In this document: in pieces, positions 55,249 to 63,680 of the stretch | Layout: every line of letters starts with the position of its first letter | Numbering within the stretch: the first letter of the stretch is position 1 | Assembly (NCBI RefSeq): GCF_039537965.1 | Contig: NZ_BAABBM010000001.1 | Coordinates: 1,736,001 to 1,800,000 of the forward strand | Direction of reading: 5' to 3' | From: Sphingomonas limnosediminicola | GTDB lineage: Bacteria; Pseudomonadota; Alphaproteobacteria; Sphingomonadales; Sphingomonadaceae | Length of the DNA stretch: 64,000 nt | Position numbers and translations under genes: made by a program | The notes under the pieces: model-generated | Told to the model about the DNA's origin: nothing | Database searches by the model: none | What the model saw: only the letters and a program-made list of their open reading frames with translations

Positions 55249-56525
55249 TACTTGCCGAGGCAGAACCGCCCGAACAACGCGTCGAGCACATCCTCCACGC
55301 CGGCCCGCCCCGTAAGACGGTCAAATGCATTCCGTGCTGAACGCAAACTCTCCGCAAGCACGACCACATCCGGTGCACGAAGCGCCGCCGAAAGAGAGCC
55401 GACAGCTTCGCCCACCAGTTCGGCCTGACGCCGATTGAGAGAGAGCGCACCGTCGGCAGGCATCACTTCTTTCGAGCGCGCACGCACGGTCTCCAAGATG
55501 TCGGAAACGCCATAGCCCGTAATCGATGAAACACCGATCGAGCCCGCAGGCACCGTCTCGCGTCCAGGCAGATCTGCCTTCGCATGGACCTTGATCAAGC
55601 GAGGGTGTTGCGGGGCAAGTTCCGGCTCGCCAAGCCACACCAAGACGTCTGCTGCACCGACAAGCTTGCTCGCCCGTGCAATGCCAATCGCCTCGACCCG
55701 ATCAGCTGTGTCGCGCAGGCCGGCGGTGTCGGTCAGCAGAATCGGGAGCCCGCCAAGCGCCAGCGGCACATCGATATGGTCGCGCGTTGTGCCGGGCACG
55801 TCGCTCACGATCGCACGCTCGGTACCCACTATCGCGTTGATTAGACTTGACTTCCCGGCGTTGACGGGTCCGGCAACGACCACGCGGACACCGTCTTTAA
55901 GCACCTCGGTTCGAGGGCGGCCGAGCCATTCATGCAGCTCGCCAAGCAGTTTTTCGCATCCGCGCAAGAGCCCGGGGTCGATACCCAGTTCATCATCCTC
56001 ATCGTAATCGATGGCGCGTTCAGCCTCAGCTGAAAGCCCGAGTAGATGATGCTGCCAGTTGGCGACTTGCCTGGTCAGTCCACCTTCCGCGAGGGCAAGC
56101 GCCGCCTTCCGCTGCGCTTCGGTTTCGGCCTCAAGTAGGTCGGCGAGACCTTCGGCTTCCGTCAGATCGATGCGGCCGTTTTCGAAGGCCCGGCGTGTGA
56201 ACTCGCCCGGCTGGGCTTCTCTCAGTCCACCGATCTGACCCAGCGCCGTCAGGATCGAATCCACAACTGCTCGCCCGCCATGGCACTGGATTTCCACAAC
56301 GTCTTCAGCGGTCGCACTCGCCGGCGCGTCGAAGCGCAGGACGAGTGCGTCGTCGAGCACTTCTCCCGTCGCCGGATCAGTCAATTGCCGAAGCGCAACG
56401 TGACGTCCCTCGGGCAGCTCGCCGGCGAGCCTCCGCCCAGCGTCATGCGCCTTGGACCCACTGATTCGGATGACAGAAACGGCTGCCGGTGGGCGGCCAC
56501 TCGACAACGCGTAAATGGTTTCCAT
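55248..56525 (-). CDS. mnmE: tRNA modification GTPase MnmE (TrmE)
   Basis: GTPase that works with MnmG on U34 of tRNA. The 425 residues have the N-terminal tetrahydrofolate-binding domain (ETIYALSSGRPPAAVSVIRISG in blocks, about 2-23), a helical domain split around the G domain, P-loop GPVNAGKSS (219-227), the G2 TTRDH, G3 DTAG (266-269) and the conserved C-terminal FCLGK (421-425). The G4 motif, normally NKxD, reads AKAD (315-318) in VHAKADLP, an unusual loss of the asparagine. The stop overlaps the possible mnmG GTG by one base. Confidence 0.95.
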   Translation of the reverse strand: METIYALSSGRPPAAVSVIRISGSKAHDAGRRLAGELPEGRHVALRQLTDPATGEVLDDALVLRFDAPASATAEDVVEIQCHGGRAVVDSILTALGQIGGLREAQPGEFTRRAFENGRIDLTEAEGLADLLEAETEAQRKAALALAEGGLTRQVANWQHHLLGLSAEAERAIDYDEDDELGIDPGLLRGCEKLLGELHEWLGRPRTEVLKDGVRVVVAGPVNAGKSSLINAIVGTERAIVSDVPGTTRDHIDVPLALGGLPILLTDTAGLRDTADRVEAIGIARASKLVGAADVLVWLGEPELAPQHPRLIKVHAKADLPGRETVPAGSIGVSSITGYGVSDILETVRARSKEVMPADGALSLNRRQAELVGEAVGSLSAALRAPDVVVLAESLRSARNAFDRLTGRAGVEDVLDALFGRFCLGK

Positions 56526-56528
56526 CGG

Positions 56529-57173
56529 TCAGGTGAAAAAGGGCGCGATCACCGGCGCGACGTGGCTTGCGCCCTCCCAGATCATCTTCAAAGCTACCCA
56601 CAGAATCACCAACAGGCCCGCCCAAGCGATCCAGCGGTACCGCTCGATGTAACGAGCGATGTAGTTGGCGGCGATCCCCATCATGATAACGGACAGCACG
56701 AGACCGAAGACGAGAATGTATGGGTGCTCGCGGGCCGCGCCGGCGACCGCCAGAACATTGTCGAGGCTCATGCTGACGTCGGCAAGCGCGACGCCCCAAG
56801 CTGCATTGGCGAAGCTCCTGGGCGCCTTCAGGCCCGAATGCTCGTCACCGACGACCTCTTCCGAACCCGGATTCTCGTTCGGGTCGCGAATTTCGCGATA
56901 CATGCGCCATGCAACCCACAACAGCAGCAGGCCGCCAGCAAGGACTAAGCCCACGATCTGCAGGAGCTGTGAAACCACGAGCGCAAAGACGATCCGCAGC
57001 ACAAGCGCCGCCAGCACGCCGATCATGATGACCTTGCGACGCTGATCGGCCGGAAGCCCGGCCGCAAGCGCACCGACGACGATCGCATTGTCGCCGGCCA
57101 GGACGATGTCGATAAAAAGGATTTCGATAAGCGCGGTGATCGCCGACGGCGTCAGGAAAGCGGCGATGTCCAT
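56529..57173 (-). CDS. TerC family membrane protein (copy 1)
   Basis: A 214-residue, seven-helix membrane protein of the TerC/YjbE type, a metal-ion exporter family (manganese or calcium in studied members). The acidic transmembrane motifs LAGDNAIVVGALAAGLP (about 26-42) and DVSMSLDNVLAVAGAA (about 131-146) are the paired metal sites. WRMYREIRDPNENPGSEEVV forms the central cytoplasmic loop. It lies 3 bp from mnmE and 8 bp from its paralogue, all in one direction. Confidence 0.88.
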   Translation of the reverse strand: MDIAAFLTPSAITALIEILFIDIVLAGDNAIVVGALAAGLPADQRRKVIMIGVLAALVLRIVFALVVSQLLQIVGLVLAGGLLLLWVAWRMYREIRDPNENPGSEEVVGDEHSGLKAPRSFANAAWGVALADVSMSLDNVLAVAGAAREHPYILVFGLVLSVIMMGIAANYIARYIERYRWIAWAGLLVILWVALKMIWEGASHVAPVIAPFFT

Positions 57174-57181
57174 GACGCAGC

Positions 57182-57853
57182 CTAACCGAGGCCGAGCAGG
57201 TCCCTCAACCCCAACACATGCTCACCGCCCACCCAGCCATCATAAATCATGTTGAGCGCTACCCACAGGATCACGACCAGGCCGACGTAATTGATCCAGT
57301 GATAGCGGTGGATCAGCCGCGCAACATAGTTGGCGGCGAAACCCATGAAGAGCACCGAGAAGGTCAAGCCAATGAACAGCAGCGCCGGCTCGTCCCTCGC
57401 AATCGAGGCGACTAGCAGGACATTGTCGAGGCTCATGCTGAGGTCGGCAATGGTGATCTGTATCGCCGCCTGGAGGAAAGTCTTGGTCCGCGCCGGGCCC
57501 TCAATCTCCGGGGTGTCGGGATCGTCGCAAACGACCTCCTTCGCCGGATGCAGCTCTCGCCACATATTGTAGGCAACCCACAACAGCAGCAGGCCACCGG
57601 CGAAGATAAGGCCCGTAATCTTCAGCAGCTGTGTGGCGATCAGCGCAAAGGCGATGAGGAAGAAGAGCGCCATCCCCACGCCGAGCAGAAGTACCTTGCG
57701 GCGGTCCTTGGGCGGAAGGCCGGACGCCAGCGACCCCATGATGACGACGTTGTCGCCCGCCATCGTGAGGTCGCCAATGATGATCTGACCAAGCTTGGCC
57801 ATGCCCGACGCGGTGGCGACCGCGCCGAAATTCAAGCTCGGAAACGCAACCAT
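57182..57853 (-). CDS. TerC family membrane protein (copy 2)
   Basis: A 223-residue paralogue of the adjacent TerC protein. Equivalent motifs are MAGDNVVIMGSLASGLP (about 31-47) and DLSMSLDNVLLVASIA. The N-terminus is about six residues longer, and the cytoplasmic loop differs (ELHPAKEVVCDDPDTPEIEG). The two copies share the order of helices and the signature residues, so they arose by tandem duplication, but the loops have diverged and the substrates may differ. It begins 12 bp after the rho stop on the same strand. Confidence 0.88.
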   Translation of the reverse strand: MVAFPSLNFGAVATASGMAKLGQIIIGDLTMAGDNVVIMGSLASGLPPKDRRKVLLLGVGMALFFLIAFALIATQLLKITGLIFAGGLLLLWVAYNMWRELHPAKEVVCDDPDTPEIEGPARTKTFLQAAIQITIADLSMSLDNVLLVASIARDEPALLFIGLTFSVLFMGFAANYVARLIHRYHWINYVGLVVILWVALNMIYDGWVGGEHVLGLRDLLGLG

Positions 57854-57865
57854 GACAACGCTGCT

Positions 57866-59122
57866 TTACTGATTCATGGAAGCGAAGAAATCCTCGTTCG
57901 ACTTGGCGTCTTTCATCTTGTCGAGGAGGAACTGCATCGCATCGACGGTGCCCATCTGCATCAGAATGCGGCGGAGCACCCACATCTTGGTGAGCGTGCC
58001 CTGTTCGACCAGCAGCTCTTCCTTGCGAGTGCCGGACTTGCCGACATCCAGGGACGGGAAGATACGCTTGTCAGCGACCTTGCGGTCGAGGACGATTTCG
58101 CTGTTACCGGTTCCTTTGAACTCTTCGAAGATGACTTCGTCCATCTTGGAACCGGTATCGATCAGCGCGGTGGCGATGATCGAAAGCGAGCCGCCCTCCT
58201 CGATGTTGCGCGCGGCGCCGAAAAAGCGCTTCGGGCGCTGTAACGCATTGGCGTCGACGCCGCCGGTCAACACCTTGCCCGAGCTCGGCACGACCGTGTT
58301 GTAGGCGCGGCCAAGGCGGGTGATGGAGTCCAGGAGGATGACGACGTCCTTCTTGTGCTCGACCAGGCGCTTGGCCTTTTCGATCACCATCTCGGCGACC
58401 TGGACGTGGCGCTGGGCGGGCTCGTCGAAGGTCGAGGAAATGACCTCGCCATTCACCGACCGCTGCATGTCGGTCACTTCTTCCGGGCGCTCGTCGATGA
58501 GCAGCACGATTAGTATGACTTCGGGATTATTGTCGGTGATCGCGCGGGCGATGTTCTGCAGCAGCACGGTCTTACCGGTCCGCGGCGGGGCGACGATCAG
58601 GGCGCGCTGTCCCTTACCGAGCGGCGAGACGATATCGATCACGCGTGCCGACTTGTCTTTGATGGTCGGGTCGAGTGTGTCGAGCTTCAGCTTCTCGTCG
58701 GGGTAGAGCGGCGTCAGATTGTCAAAATTGACGCGGTGACGGACCTGCTCCGGATCATCGAAATTGATGGTGGTGACGCGGGTCAGCGCAAAATAGCGCT
58801 CGCCCTCCTTGGGCCCGCGGATTTCGCCTTCGACGGTGTCGCCCGTGCGGAGACCAAAGCGCCTGACGATCGACGGGGCCACATAAATGTCGTCCGGGCC
58901 CGCCAGATAATTTGCCTCGGGCGACCGCAGGAAGCCGAAGCCGTCGTTGAGCACTTCGATCGTGCCCGCACCCATGATCTCGGTGCCGTTTTCGGCCTGG
59001 ATCTTGAGAATGGAGAACATGAGGTCCTGCTTGCGCATCGTCGACGCGCCTTCGACCCCCATCTCCTCTGCCATTGCGACGAGCTCGGCGGGTGTTTTCT
59101 TTTTCAAATCTTTTAGATGCAT
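57866..59122 (-). CDS. rho: Transcription termination factor Rho
   Basis: Hexameric RNA helicase that ends transcription. The 418 residues start [20 protein letters not shown] (helical N-terminal domain). They continue with the RNA-binding OSB domain ([13 protein letters not shown] in blocks), Walker [14 protein letters not shown] (about 176-188), the Walker B region [13 protein letters not shown], the Q-loop and R-loop, and end with FFASMNQ. ATG 59122 is the family start. The 182-bp leader between hemJ and rho contains two GANTC sites and no gene. Confidence 0.97.
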   Translation of the reverse strand: MHLKDLKKKTPAELVAMAEEMGVEGASTMRKQDLMFSILKIQAENGTEIMGAGTIEVLNDGFGFLRSPEANYLAGPDDIYVAPSIVRRFGLRTGDTVEGEIRGPKEGERYFALTRVTTINFDDPEQVRHRVNFDNLTPLYPDEKLKLDTLDPTIKDKSARVIDIVSPLGKGQRALIVAPPRTGKTVLLQNIARAITDNNPEVILIVLLIDERPEEVTDMQRSVNGEVISSTFDEPAQRHVQVAEMVIEKAKRLVEHKKDVVILLDSITRLGRAYNTVVPSSGKVLTGGVDANALQRPKRFFGAARNIEEGGSLSIIATALIDTGSKMDEVIFEEFKGTGNSEIVLDRKVADKRIFPSLDVGKSGTRKEELLVEQGTLTKMWVLRRILMQMGTVDAMQFLLDKMKDAKSNEDFFASMNQ

Positions 59123-59304
59123 AAGGTGTTCTTTTCTTGGGGAATTCTGGCGTTCGGAAACGAAAGCGCGTGCGGCAGGACGCCGCATGTTGGGAGGACG
59201 GATCGCCGGTGGAGATTGAACTGACCGGAAGGCCGCCGGGAATCGAGGTATGGGTGAGTGTGCCGGGTGTCAATCGGCCTCACGCCACAACAGCGGTGAA
59301 TCGT

Positions 59305-59757
59305 TCAGAAAGGGCGGACGATCACTAAGACGACGATGATGGCCGCGGCGATTCCGGGCACCTCGTTCAGCATGCGAACGGTCTTGCCTGAAAGCGGGCG
59401 GTGTCCGTTGGCCAGCTTCTTACCATATGATGCAAGCCAGCCCTGATAGCCGCTGAGCGCAATCACCAGAGCCAGCTTGGCGTGAAACCAGCCCTGGCTC
59501 CAGGCGTCGATGTTGAAGGCCAGCATGAGGCCCAGGATCCACACCAGGATCATGGCCGGCGTCAGGATGATCGAGCGGACTCGCGCCTCGCGCTCGATCC
59601 ACGCGCGGTCCTCGGGCGAACCTAGCGCCGTTTCCTGATGGTAGACGTATAGGCGCGGAAGCAGGAACAAGCCTGCCATCCAGAAAATGACGAAGGTGAC
59701 GTGTGCCGCCTTCACCCATGGATAAGCCGGGCCGAGAAAACCGGTCAGGTCTGTCAA
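59305..59757 (-). CDS. hemJ: Protoporphyrinogen oxidase HemJ
   Basis: A 150-residue, four-helix membrane protein (formerly CopD/UPF0093 family) that oxidises protoporphyrinogen IX to protoporphyrin IX. The conserved His is in VKAAHVTFVIFWMAGLFLLPRLYVYH (two blocks), and WFHAKLALVIALSGYQGW carries the second conserved His and Lys. It overlaps hemE by 4 nt, so the decarboxylase and the oxidase are produced together. This is the oxygen-independent type typical of alphaproteobacteria that lack HemY. Confidence 0.93.
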   Translation of the reverse strand: MTDLTGFLGPAYPWVKAAHVTFVIFWMAGLFLLPRLYVYHQETALGSPEDRAWIEREARVRSIILTPAMILVWILGLMLAFNIDAWSQGWFHAKLALVIALSGYQGWLASYGKKLANGHRPLSGKTVRMLNEVPGIAAAIIVVLVIVRPF

Positions 59758-60815
59758 GCTTCCCCCTTCACCTGCGCGAGCATGCTCTGCACGTTGGCGA
59801 TCGGCGTGTCCTGAAGGATGCCGTGCCCAAGATTGAAGATGTGAGGACGACCAGCGAACGCGTCAAGGATTCGCGAGACGGCGTTCTTCAAGGCTTCGCC
59901 GCCGGCGATCAATGACAAGGGATCGAGATTGCCCTGCACGGGCAGGTCCGCCGGAAGCTCGTTCGCTGCCCAGTGGGGGTCGACCGTCTCATCGAGGCCC
60001 AGCGCGGTGACACCGGTTTCGCGCGCATAAGCCGCAAGCTTGCCGCCGGCGCCCTTGGGGAAGCCGATGACGGGAACGTCCGGGTAACGCTCGCGCAAGC
60101 TCGCCACGATCCGCGATGTGGGCGCCACCACCCATTGCTCGAACTGTGCCGGCGAGAGGCTCCCGGCCCAGCTGTCAAAAAGCTGCACTGCATCGGCGCC
60201 CGCGTCGATCTGGCGCGACAGATATTCGATCGTGACCTCTTCGATCCGCCCGATGATCGCACTGAAGGCTCCAGGATCGGCGTAGGCGAACCGCCGCGTC
60301 TCCGCCTGCTCCCGACTGCCCTGCCCGGCGACCATGTACGTAGCGACCGTCCATGGGCTTCCAGCGAAGCCGATGAGGGTCTTGGACGGGTCGAGCCGAG
60401 CCTTCACTTTTGCCACGGTCTCGTAGATCGGATCTAGACGTCCAGCGTGGGGCGTGAGGTCCTGAAGCTTCGACGCAAGCATCGTCGGCGTCAGCCGCGG
60501 CCCCTCGCCGGCGACGAAGGTGAGGTTTTGGCCAATGGCGAACGGGACAATCAGGATGTCGGAAAAGAGAATCGCGGCATCGAGCGCGGCGAAGCGCTGC
60601 AAAGGCTGAAGGGTGATATTGGCGGCCGCATCGCTATCGTAGACCAGGTCGAGGAAGCCGCCCTTCTCCGCCCGCAGCTCACGGTACTCAGGAAGGTAAC
60701 GTCCCGCCTGTCGCATCATCCACACCGGCGTTGGGTCGCGACGTTCACCGCGAAGCACGGCGAGCATGGGCTTGCTCACCTGGCCAAGTGCCGGTTCGCC
60801 AGGCTTCGGAGCCAC
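59754..60815 (-). CDS. hemE: Uroporphyrinogen decarboxylase
   Basis: Decarboxylates uroporphyrinogen III to coproporphyrinogen III. The 353 residues show the signature PVWMMRQAGRYLPEYRE (about 31-47), ILFSDILIVPFAIG, GFAGSPWTVATYMVAGQGS and FDSWAGSLSP. The start is GTG 60815 with a GGGAGAG site 8 nt upstream. In Caulobacter and Rickettsia hemE flanks the chromosomal origin; here the 293 bp beyond its 5' end are the candidate origin. Confidence 0.95.
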   Translation of the reverse strand: MAPKPGEPALGQVSKPMLAVLRGERRDPTPVWMMRQAGRYLPEYRELRAEKGGFLDLVYDSDAAANITLQPLQRFAALDAAILFSDILIVPFAIGQNLTFVAGEGPRLTPTMLASKLQDLTPHAGRLDPIYETVAKVKARLDPSKTLIGFAGSPWTVATYMVAGQGSREQAETRRFAYADPGAFSAIIGRIEEVTIEYLSRQIDAGADAVQLFDSWAGSLSPAQFEQWVVAPTSRIVASLRERYPDVPVIGFPKGAGGKLAAYARETGVTALGLDETVDPHWAANELPADLPVQGNLDPLSLIAGGEALKNAVSRILDAFAGRPHIFNLGHGILQDTPIANVQSMLAQVKGEA

Positions 60816-61108
60816 CCTCTTCTCTCCCTATAGTATTATTTAAAGAATATTGATGTTGTAATTGGGACCAGGAAGGCGGGGTTTAGGCGGCGCTCCCGAT
60901 TTTGCCAACATGACCTTCGCTGCGCCGCCCCTCACGGCGTGCGCGAGTCGAGTCTTAATCCTCCCATGATTCACAGCCTGGGGATTGATTCAGTCCCCGT
61001 GGATGAATCCTCGAAACAACCGCAGTGAAGCGCGGATGAATTTCCGCGCGGGCCTGTCCCCTGCCTCGCCCTTGCGTTTCGCTGGAGCTTTTCCACAAGG
61101 TTGTTCGC
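60816..61108. other. Candidate chromosomal replication origin (oriC)
   Basis: The 293-bp gap between divergent hemE and maf. It has an AT-rich tract (60831-60862, about 16% GC against a GC-rich surround) suited to unwinding. TTTTCCACA (61089-61097) differs from the DnaA box TTATCCACA at one base. Weaker candidates on either strand lie around 60968-60976 and 60998-61006. A hairpin pairs GGGGA (60980-60984) with TCCCC (60994-60998). Five GANTC sites fall in 60945-61009. All genes for 9.5 kb on the left point left and those on the right point right. In Caulobacter Cori lies in the same place relative to hemE, about 8 kb from parS; here the distance is about 6-7.5 kb. Confidence 0.75.
60945..61009. 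promoter_or_regulatory. Five GANTC (CcrM-type) sites in the candidate origin
   Basis: Sites start at 60945 and 60950 (abutting GAGTC pair), 60968, 60987 and 61005. About 0.2 would be expected in 65 bp. The fourth is in the loop of the GGGGA/TCCCC hairpin. In Caulobacter, GANTC methylation state reports replication passage. Confidence 0.75.
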
Positions 61109-61690
61109 GTGACACTAATTCTTGCTTCGTCGAGCGCGATCCGGCGCCAAATGCTCGACGCTGCGGGCGTGGGGTACCAGGCGATTCCGTCGAACGTCGA
61201 TGAAGCTCATGCGAAAGCCCGGCTGACGGCGCCCGAAGAGATCGCCCTGGCGCTTGCGCGGGCGAAGGCAATCGACGTCAGCAATGGGCACTCTGCCGCG
61301 ACAGTCATCGGCAGCGACAGCGTCGCCAGCGTCGAAGGTCGCCTGTTCGACAAGCCCAAGGACCGCAATCAGGCGGTTGAACACCTCCGTTTCTTTTCGG
61401 GCAAGGCAATGACCTTGACCAGCGCTGTCGCAATCGCGCGCAAGTCGGTGGTGGAGTGGGGCCACGTGGAAGTTGCGCGACTGCAGGTGCGGGCGCTGTC
61501 GGAACCCTTCATTCAAACCTATCTCGACGCTGAATGGCCCGAGGTCGGCTATTGTGTGGGCGTGTTTCGAATGGAGGGCCGCGGCGTGCAGCTGTTCGAT
61601 CGCATCGACGGAGAATATTTTACGATCCTCGGCATGCCACTCCTCCCGCTGCTCGGCGCACTGCGGGAGCGAGGATTGCTCCCTTCATGA
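61109..61690 (+). CDS. maf: Maf family nucleotide pyrophosphatase
   Basis: A 193-residue house-cleaning nucleoside-triphosphate pyrophosphatase of the Maf/YhdE group. It starts LILASSSAIRRQMLDAAGV. It continues with the catalytic-Asp region VIGSDSVASVEG, where the family usually has GxDT/SxV, and KPKDRNQAVEHLRFFSG; the C-terminal half has GYCVGVFRMEGRGVQLFDRIDG. The start is GTG 61109, at the edge of the candidate origin. coaE follows with a 4-nt overlap. Relatives often have a PpsR gene before and aroE after maf at this locus; both are absent. Confidence 0.9.
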   Translation: MTLILASSSAIRRQMLDAAGVGYQAIPSNVDEAHAKARLTAPEEIALALARAKAIDVSNGHSAATVIGSDSVASVEGRLFDKPKDRNQAVEHLRFFSGKAMTLTSAVAIARKSVVEWGHVEVARLQVRALSEPFIQTYLDAEWPEVGYCVGVFRMEGRGVQLFDRIDGEYFTILGMPLLPLLGALRERGLLPS

Positions 61691-62280
61691 TCAAGCTCGC
61701 CCTCACCGGTTCGATCGGCATGGGCAAGTCGACCGTCGCCGCAATGTTCGAACGAGCCGGCGTACCGGTGTTCGATGCGGATGCTGTCGTGCGCAGCCTC
61801 CAGGGCCCGGGCGGTGCGCTGGTCGAGCGCATTGGCGAGCGCTTTCCGGGCACCGTGAAAGGCGGCGTGCTCGATCGGGAGAGGCTTTCCCGCGTCGTCC
61901 TCGAGGACCCGCCAGAACTCGCCGCGCTGGAGGCGATCGTTCATCCCGCCGTCCAGGATGCGCGCCAGGCGTTCCTCGATAAGCATCGAGACGCGCCGGC
62001 CCTTCTCTTTGACATTCCCTTACTGTTCGAGACCGGCGGCGAAGCGTCATTCGACAAGGTCATTGTCGTCTCGGCGCCTGCCGAAGCTCAGCGCGCCAGG
62101 GTGCTCTCACGGCCCGGGATGACCGCCGACAAATTCTCTTCGATTCTCGCACGGCAGATGACTGATGCGGAGAAGCGCAAACGCGCTGATTTCATCATCG
62201 ACACGGGCGCCGACCTATCCACAACCGAGGCCCAGGTCCGCGACATAATTGCTTGTCTCTTACTCCGTGGGGGTAGATAG
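61687..62280 (+). CDS. coaE: Dephospho-CoA kinase
   Basis: Phosphorylates dephospho-CoA in the last step of coenzyme A synthesis. The 197 residues start IKLALTGSIGMGKSTVAAMF (P-loop about 8-15) and show VPVFDADAVVRSL, IVHPAVQDARQAFL, LLFDIPLLFETGGE and RQMTDAEKRKRADFIIDTG, all family hallmarks. ATG 61687 overlaps the maf stop. The frame stays open upstream inside maf, but the P-loop spacing fixes the start. Confidence 0.95.
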   Translation: MIKLALTGSIGMGKSTVAAMFERAGVPVFDADAVVRSLQGPGGALVERIGERFPGTVKGGVLDRERLSRVVLEDPPELAALEAIVHPAVQDARQAFLDKHRDAPALLFDIPLLFETGGEASFDKVIVVSAPAEAQRARVLSRPGMTADKFSSILARQMTDAEKRKRADFIIDTGADLSTTEAQVRDIIACLLLRGGR

Positions 62281-62288
62281 ATTTCTGT

Positions 62289-62987
62289 GTGCGGGAAATT
62301 GTCTTCGATACGGAAACCACCGGGCTGAATCCTGCCGCCGGCGATCGAATGGTCGAGATCGGCTGCATCGAGATTTTCAATCGAGTCGAAACCGGCCGGC
62401 ACTTCCACGCTTATTTCAATCCCGAGCGCGATATGCCGCCCGAGGCGGAGGCAGTGCACGGGCTATCGACAATTTTCCTGTCGGACAAACCGCGCTTCCT
62501 CGAGAAGGTCGAAGAGCTGCTCGAATTCATCGAGGATTCGCCGCTCGTCGCGCATAACGCTTCGTTCGACTTCGGCTTCCTCAACTTCGAGCTCGGTCGC
62601 TGCGGCAAGCCCGCCGTCTGCATTACCCGCATGCGCGACACGCTAGCGCTTGCACGCACCCGGCATCCCGGCGCGAAGCACAGCCTCGACGCGCTGTGCA
62701 TGCGCTTCGGGATCGACCGCAGCCATCGGGTGAAGCACGGCGCTCTGCTCGACGCGCAGCTTCTCGCGCAGGTCTATGTCGAGCTCACTGGGGGCCGGCA
62801 GATCGGCCTTGGCCTTGTCGCCGATGCAGGCAGCATCACAGTCCAGGATTCGTCGCGTCCGGTCACCGTGCGTGAACCTCGTCCGCCCAGGCCCCATGCG
62901 GCAGCGGAAGAGGAACTTGCACGGCACCGAGCGTTTATCTCCCGCCTGGCCAACCCGCTTTGGGCACGCATCCCCGGAGTCCTGTAA
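62289..62987 (+). CDS. dnaQ: DNA polymerase III epsilon subunit (proofreading exonuclease)
   Basis: The 3'-5' proofreading subunit of the replicative polymerase. The 232 residues show Exo I VFDTETTGLNPAAGD (about 5-19), Exo II HNASFDFGFLN and the catalytic H/D pair in the last motif, HGALLDAQLLAQVY. The C-terminal 50 residues form the tail that binds the alpha subunit. The start is GTG 62289, 8 bp after coaE. It is the third gene of maf-coaE-dnaQ, next to the putative origin. Confidence 0.95.
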   Translation: MREIVFDTETTGLNPAAGDRMVEIGCIEIFNRVETGRHFHAYFNPERDMPPEAEAVHGLSTIFLSDKPRFLEKVEELLEFIEDSPLVAHNASFDFGFLNFELGRCGKPAVCITRMRDTLALARTRHPGAKHSLDALCMRFGIDRSHRVKHGALLDAQLLAQVYVELTGGRQIGLGLVADAGSITVQDSSRPVTVREPRPPRPHAAAEEELARHRAFISRLANPLWARIPGVL

Positions 62988-63054
62988 GGGCTTTATTGAC
63001 GGCAGGTCGGGGGCGGTCATAAGCGGCGCGCCGTCGATTGAGGAGCAAGGAAAA

Positions 63055-63621
63055 GTGGACGTTCGGGTCGCTGGACATCAGGTCGACACCGGCGAATCAC
63101 TGCGGGAGCATGCTCAGCGCAGGGTCGCCGACATTACCCAAAAGTATTTTTCGAGGTCGGTAGGGGCCAACGTTACCTTCGGGCGTGGACCCAACAACGA
63201 CTTCACCTGCGACATCGTCGCTCCCGTCGCGAACGGGGTTGTCCTCAAGGCGTCGCACAACGCGCGAGAGCCGGATCTCGCCTTCAACGGCGCTGCCGAC
63301 CGCATCGAAAAGCAGCTCCGCCGCTACACCAACCGTCTCAAGGAGCATAAGGTCGACGAGTCGGCACAGGACGTGGTCGACAACGCGGCCTACACGATCC
63401 TTTCGCCAGCGCCGGAGGAAGCCCAGGCGGCCGACGCACCGGCAATCGTCGCCGAAACGCGAGTCGACATTCCCGAAGCGAGCGTGTCCGACGCCGTCAT
63501 GCTGATGGACCTCAGGAATACGAGCGCGCTTCTGTTTAAGAATAGCGCAACGGGCGACTTCAACATGGTCTATCGCCGCGAGGATGGAAACATCGGCTGG
63601 GTTGAGCCGCGCAGCAACTGA
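63055..63621 (+). CDS. hpf: Ribosome hibernation-promoting factor, long form
   Basis: Dimerises and silences 70S ribosomes in slow growth. The 188 residues have an N-terminal S30AE domain (about 1-105, DVRVAGHQVDTGESLREHA and ADRIEKQLRRYTNRLKEHK in blocks), a variable linker and the long-form C-terminal domain with DAVMLMDLRNTSALLFKNSATG, again in blocks, and VYRREDGNIGWVEPR. The start is GTG 63055 with AAGGA close upstream. Its tail domain gives ribosome dimerisation without RMF. ptsN follows 59 bp downstream, as in many proteobacteria. Confidence 0.94.
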   Translation: MDVRVAGHQVDTGESLREHAQRRVADITQKYFSRSVGANVTFGRGPNNDFTCDIVAPVANGVVLKASHNAREPDLAFNGAADRIEKQLRRYTNRLKEHKVDESAQDVVDNAAYTILSPAPEEAQAADAPAIVAETRVDIPEASVSDAVMLMDLRNTSALLFKNSATGDFNMVYRREDGNIGWVEPRSN

Positions 63622-63680
63622 TATCATTTGCCCCGGGGCAGCCAGGGCGCGGGCTCTCGCGCCGAGTAACGGGTTCGAAC

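Noticed and set aside
59123..59304. Possible regulatory RNA in the rho leader
   Set aside because: I found no convincing hairpin pair or small reading frame; only two scattered GANTC sites, which is too little to call.
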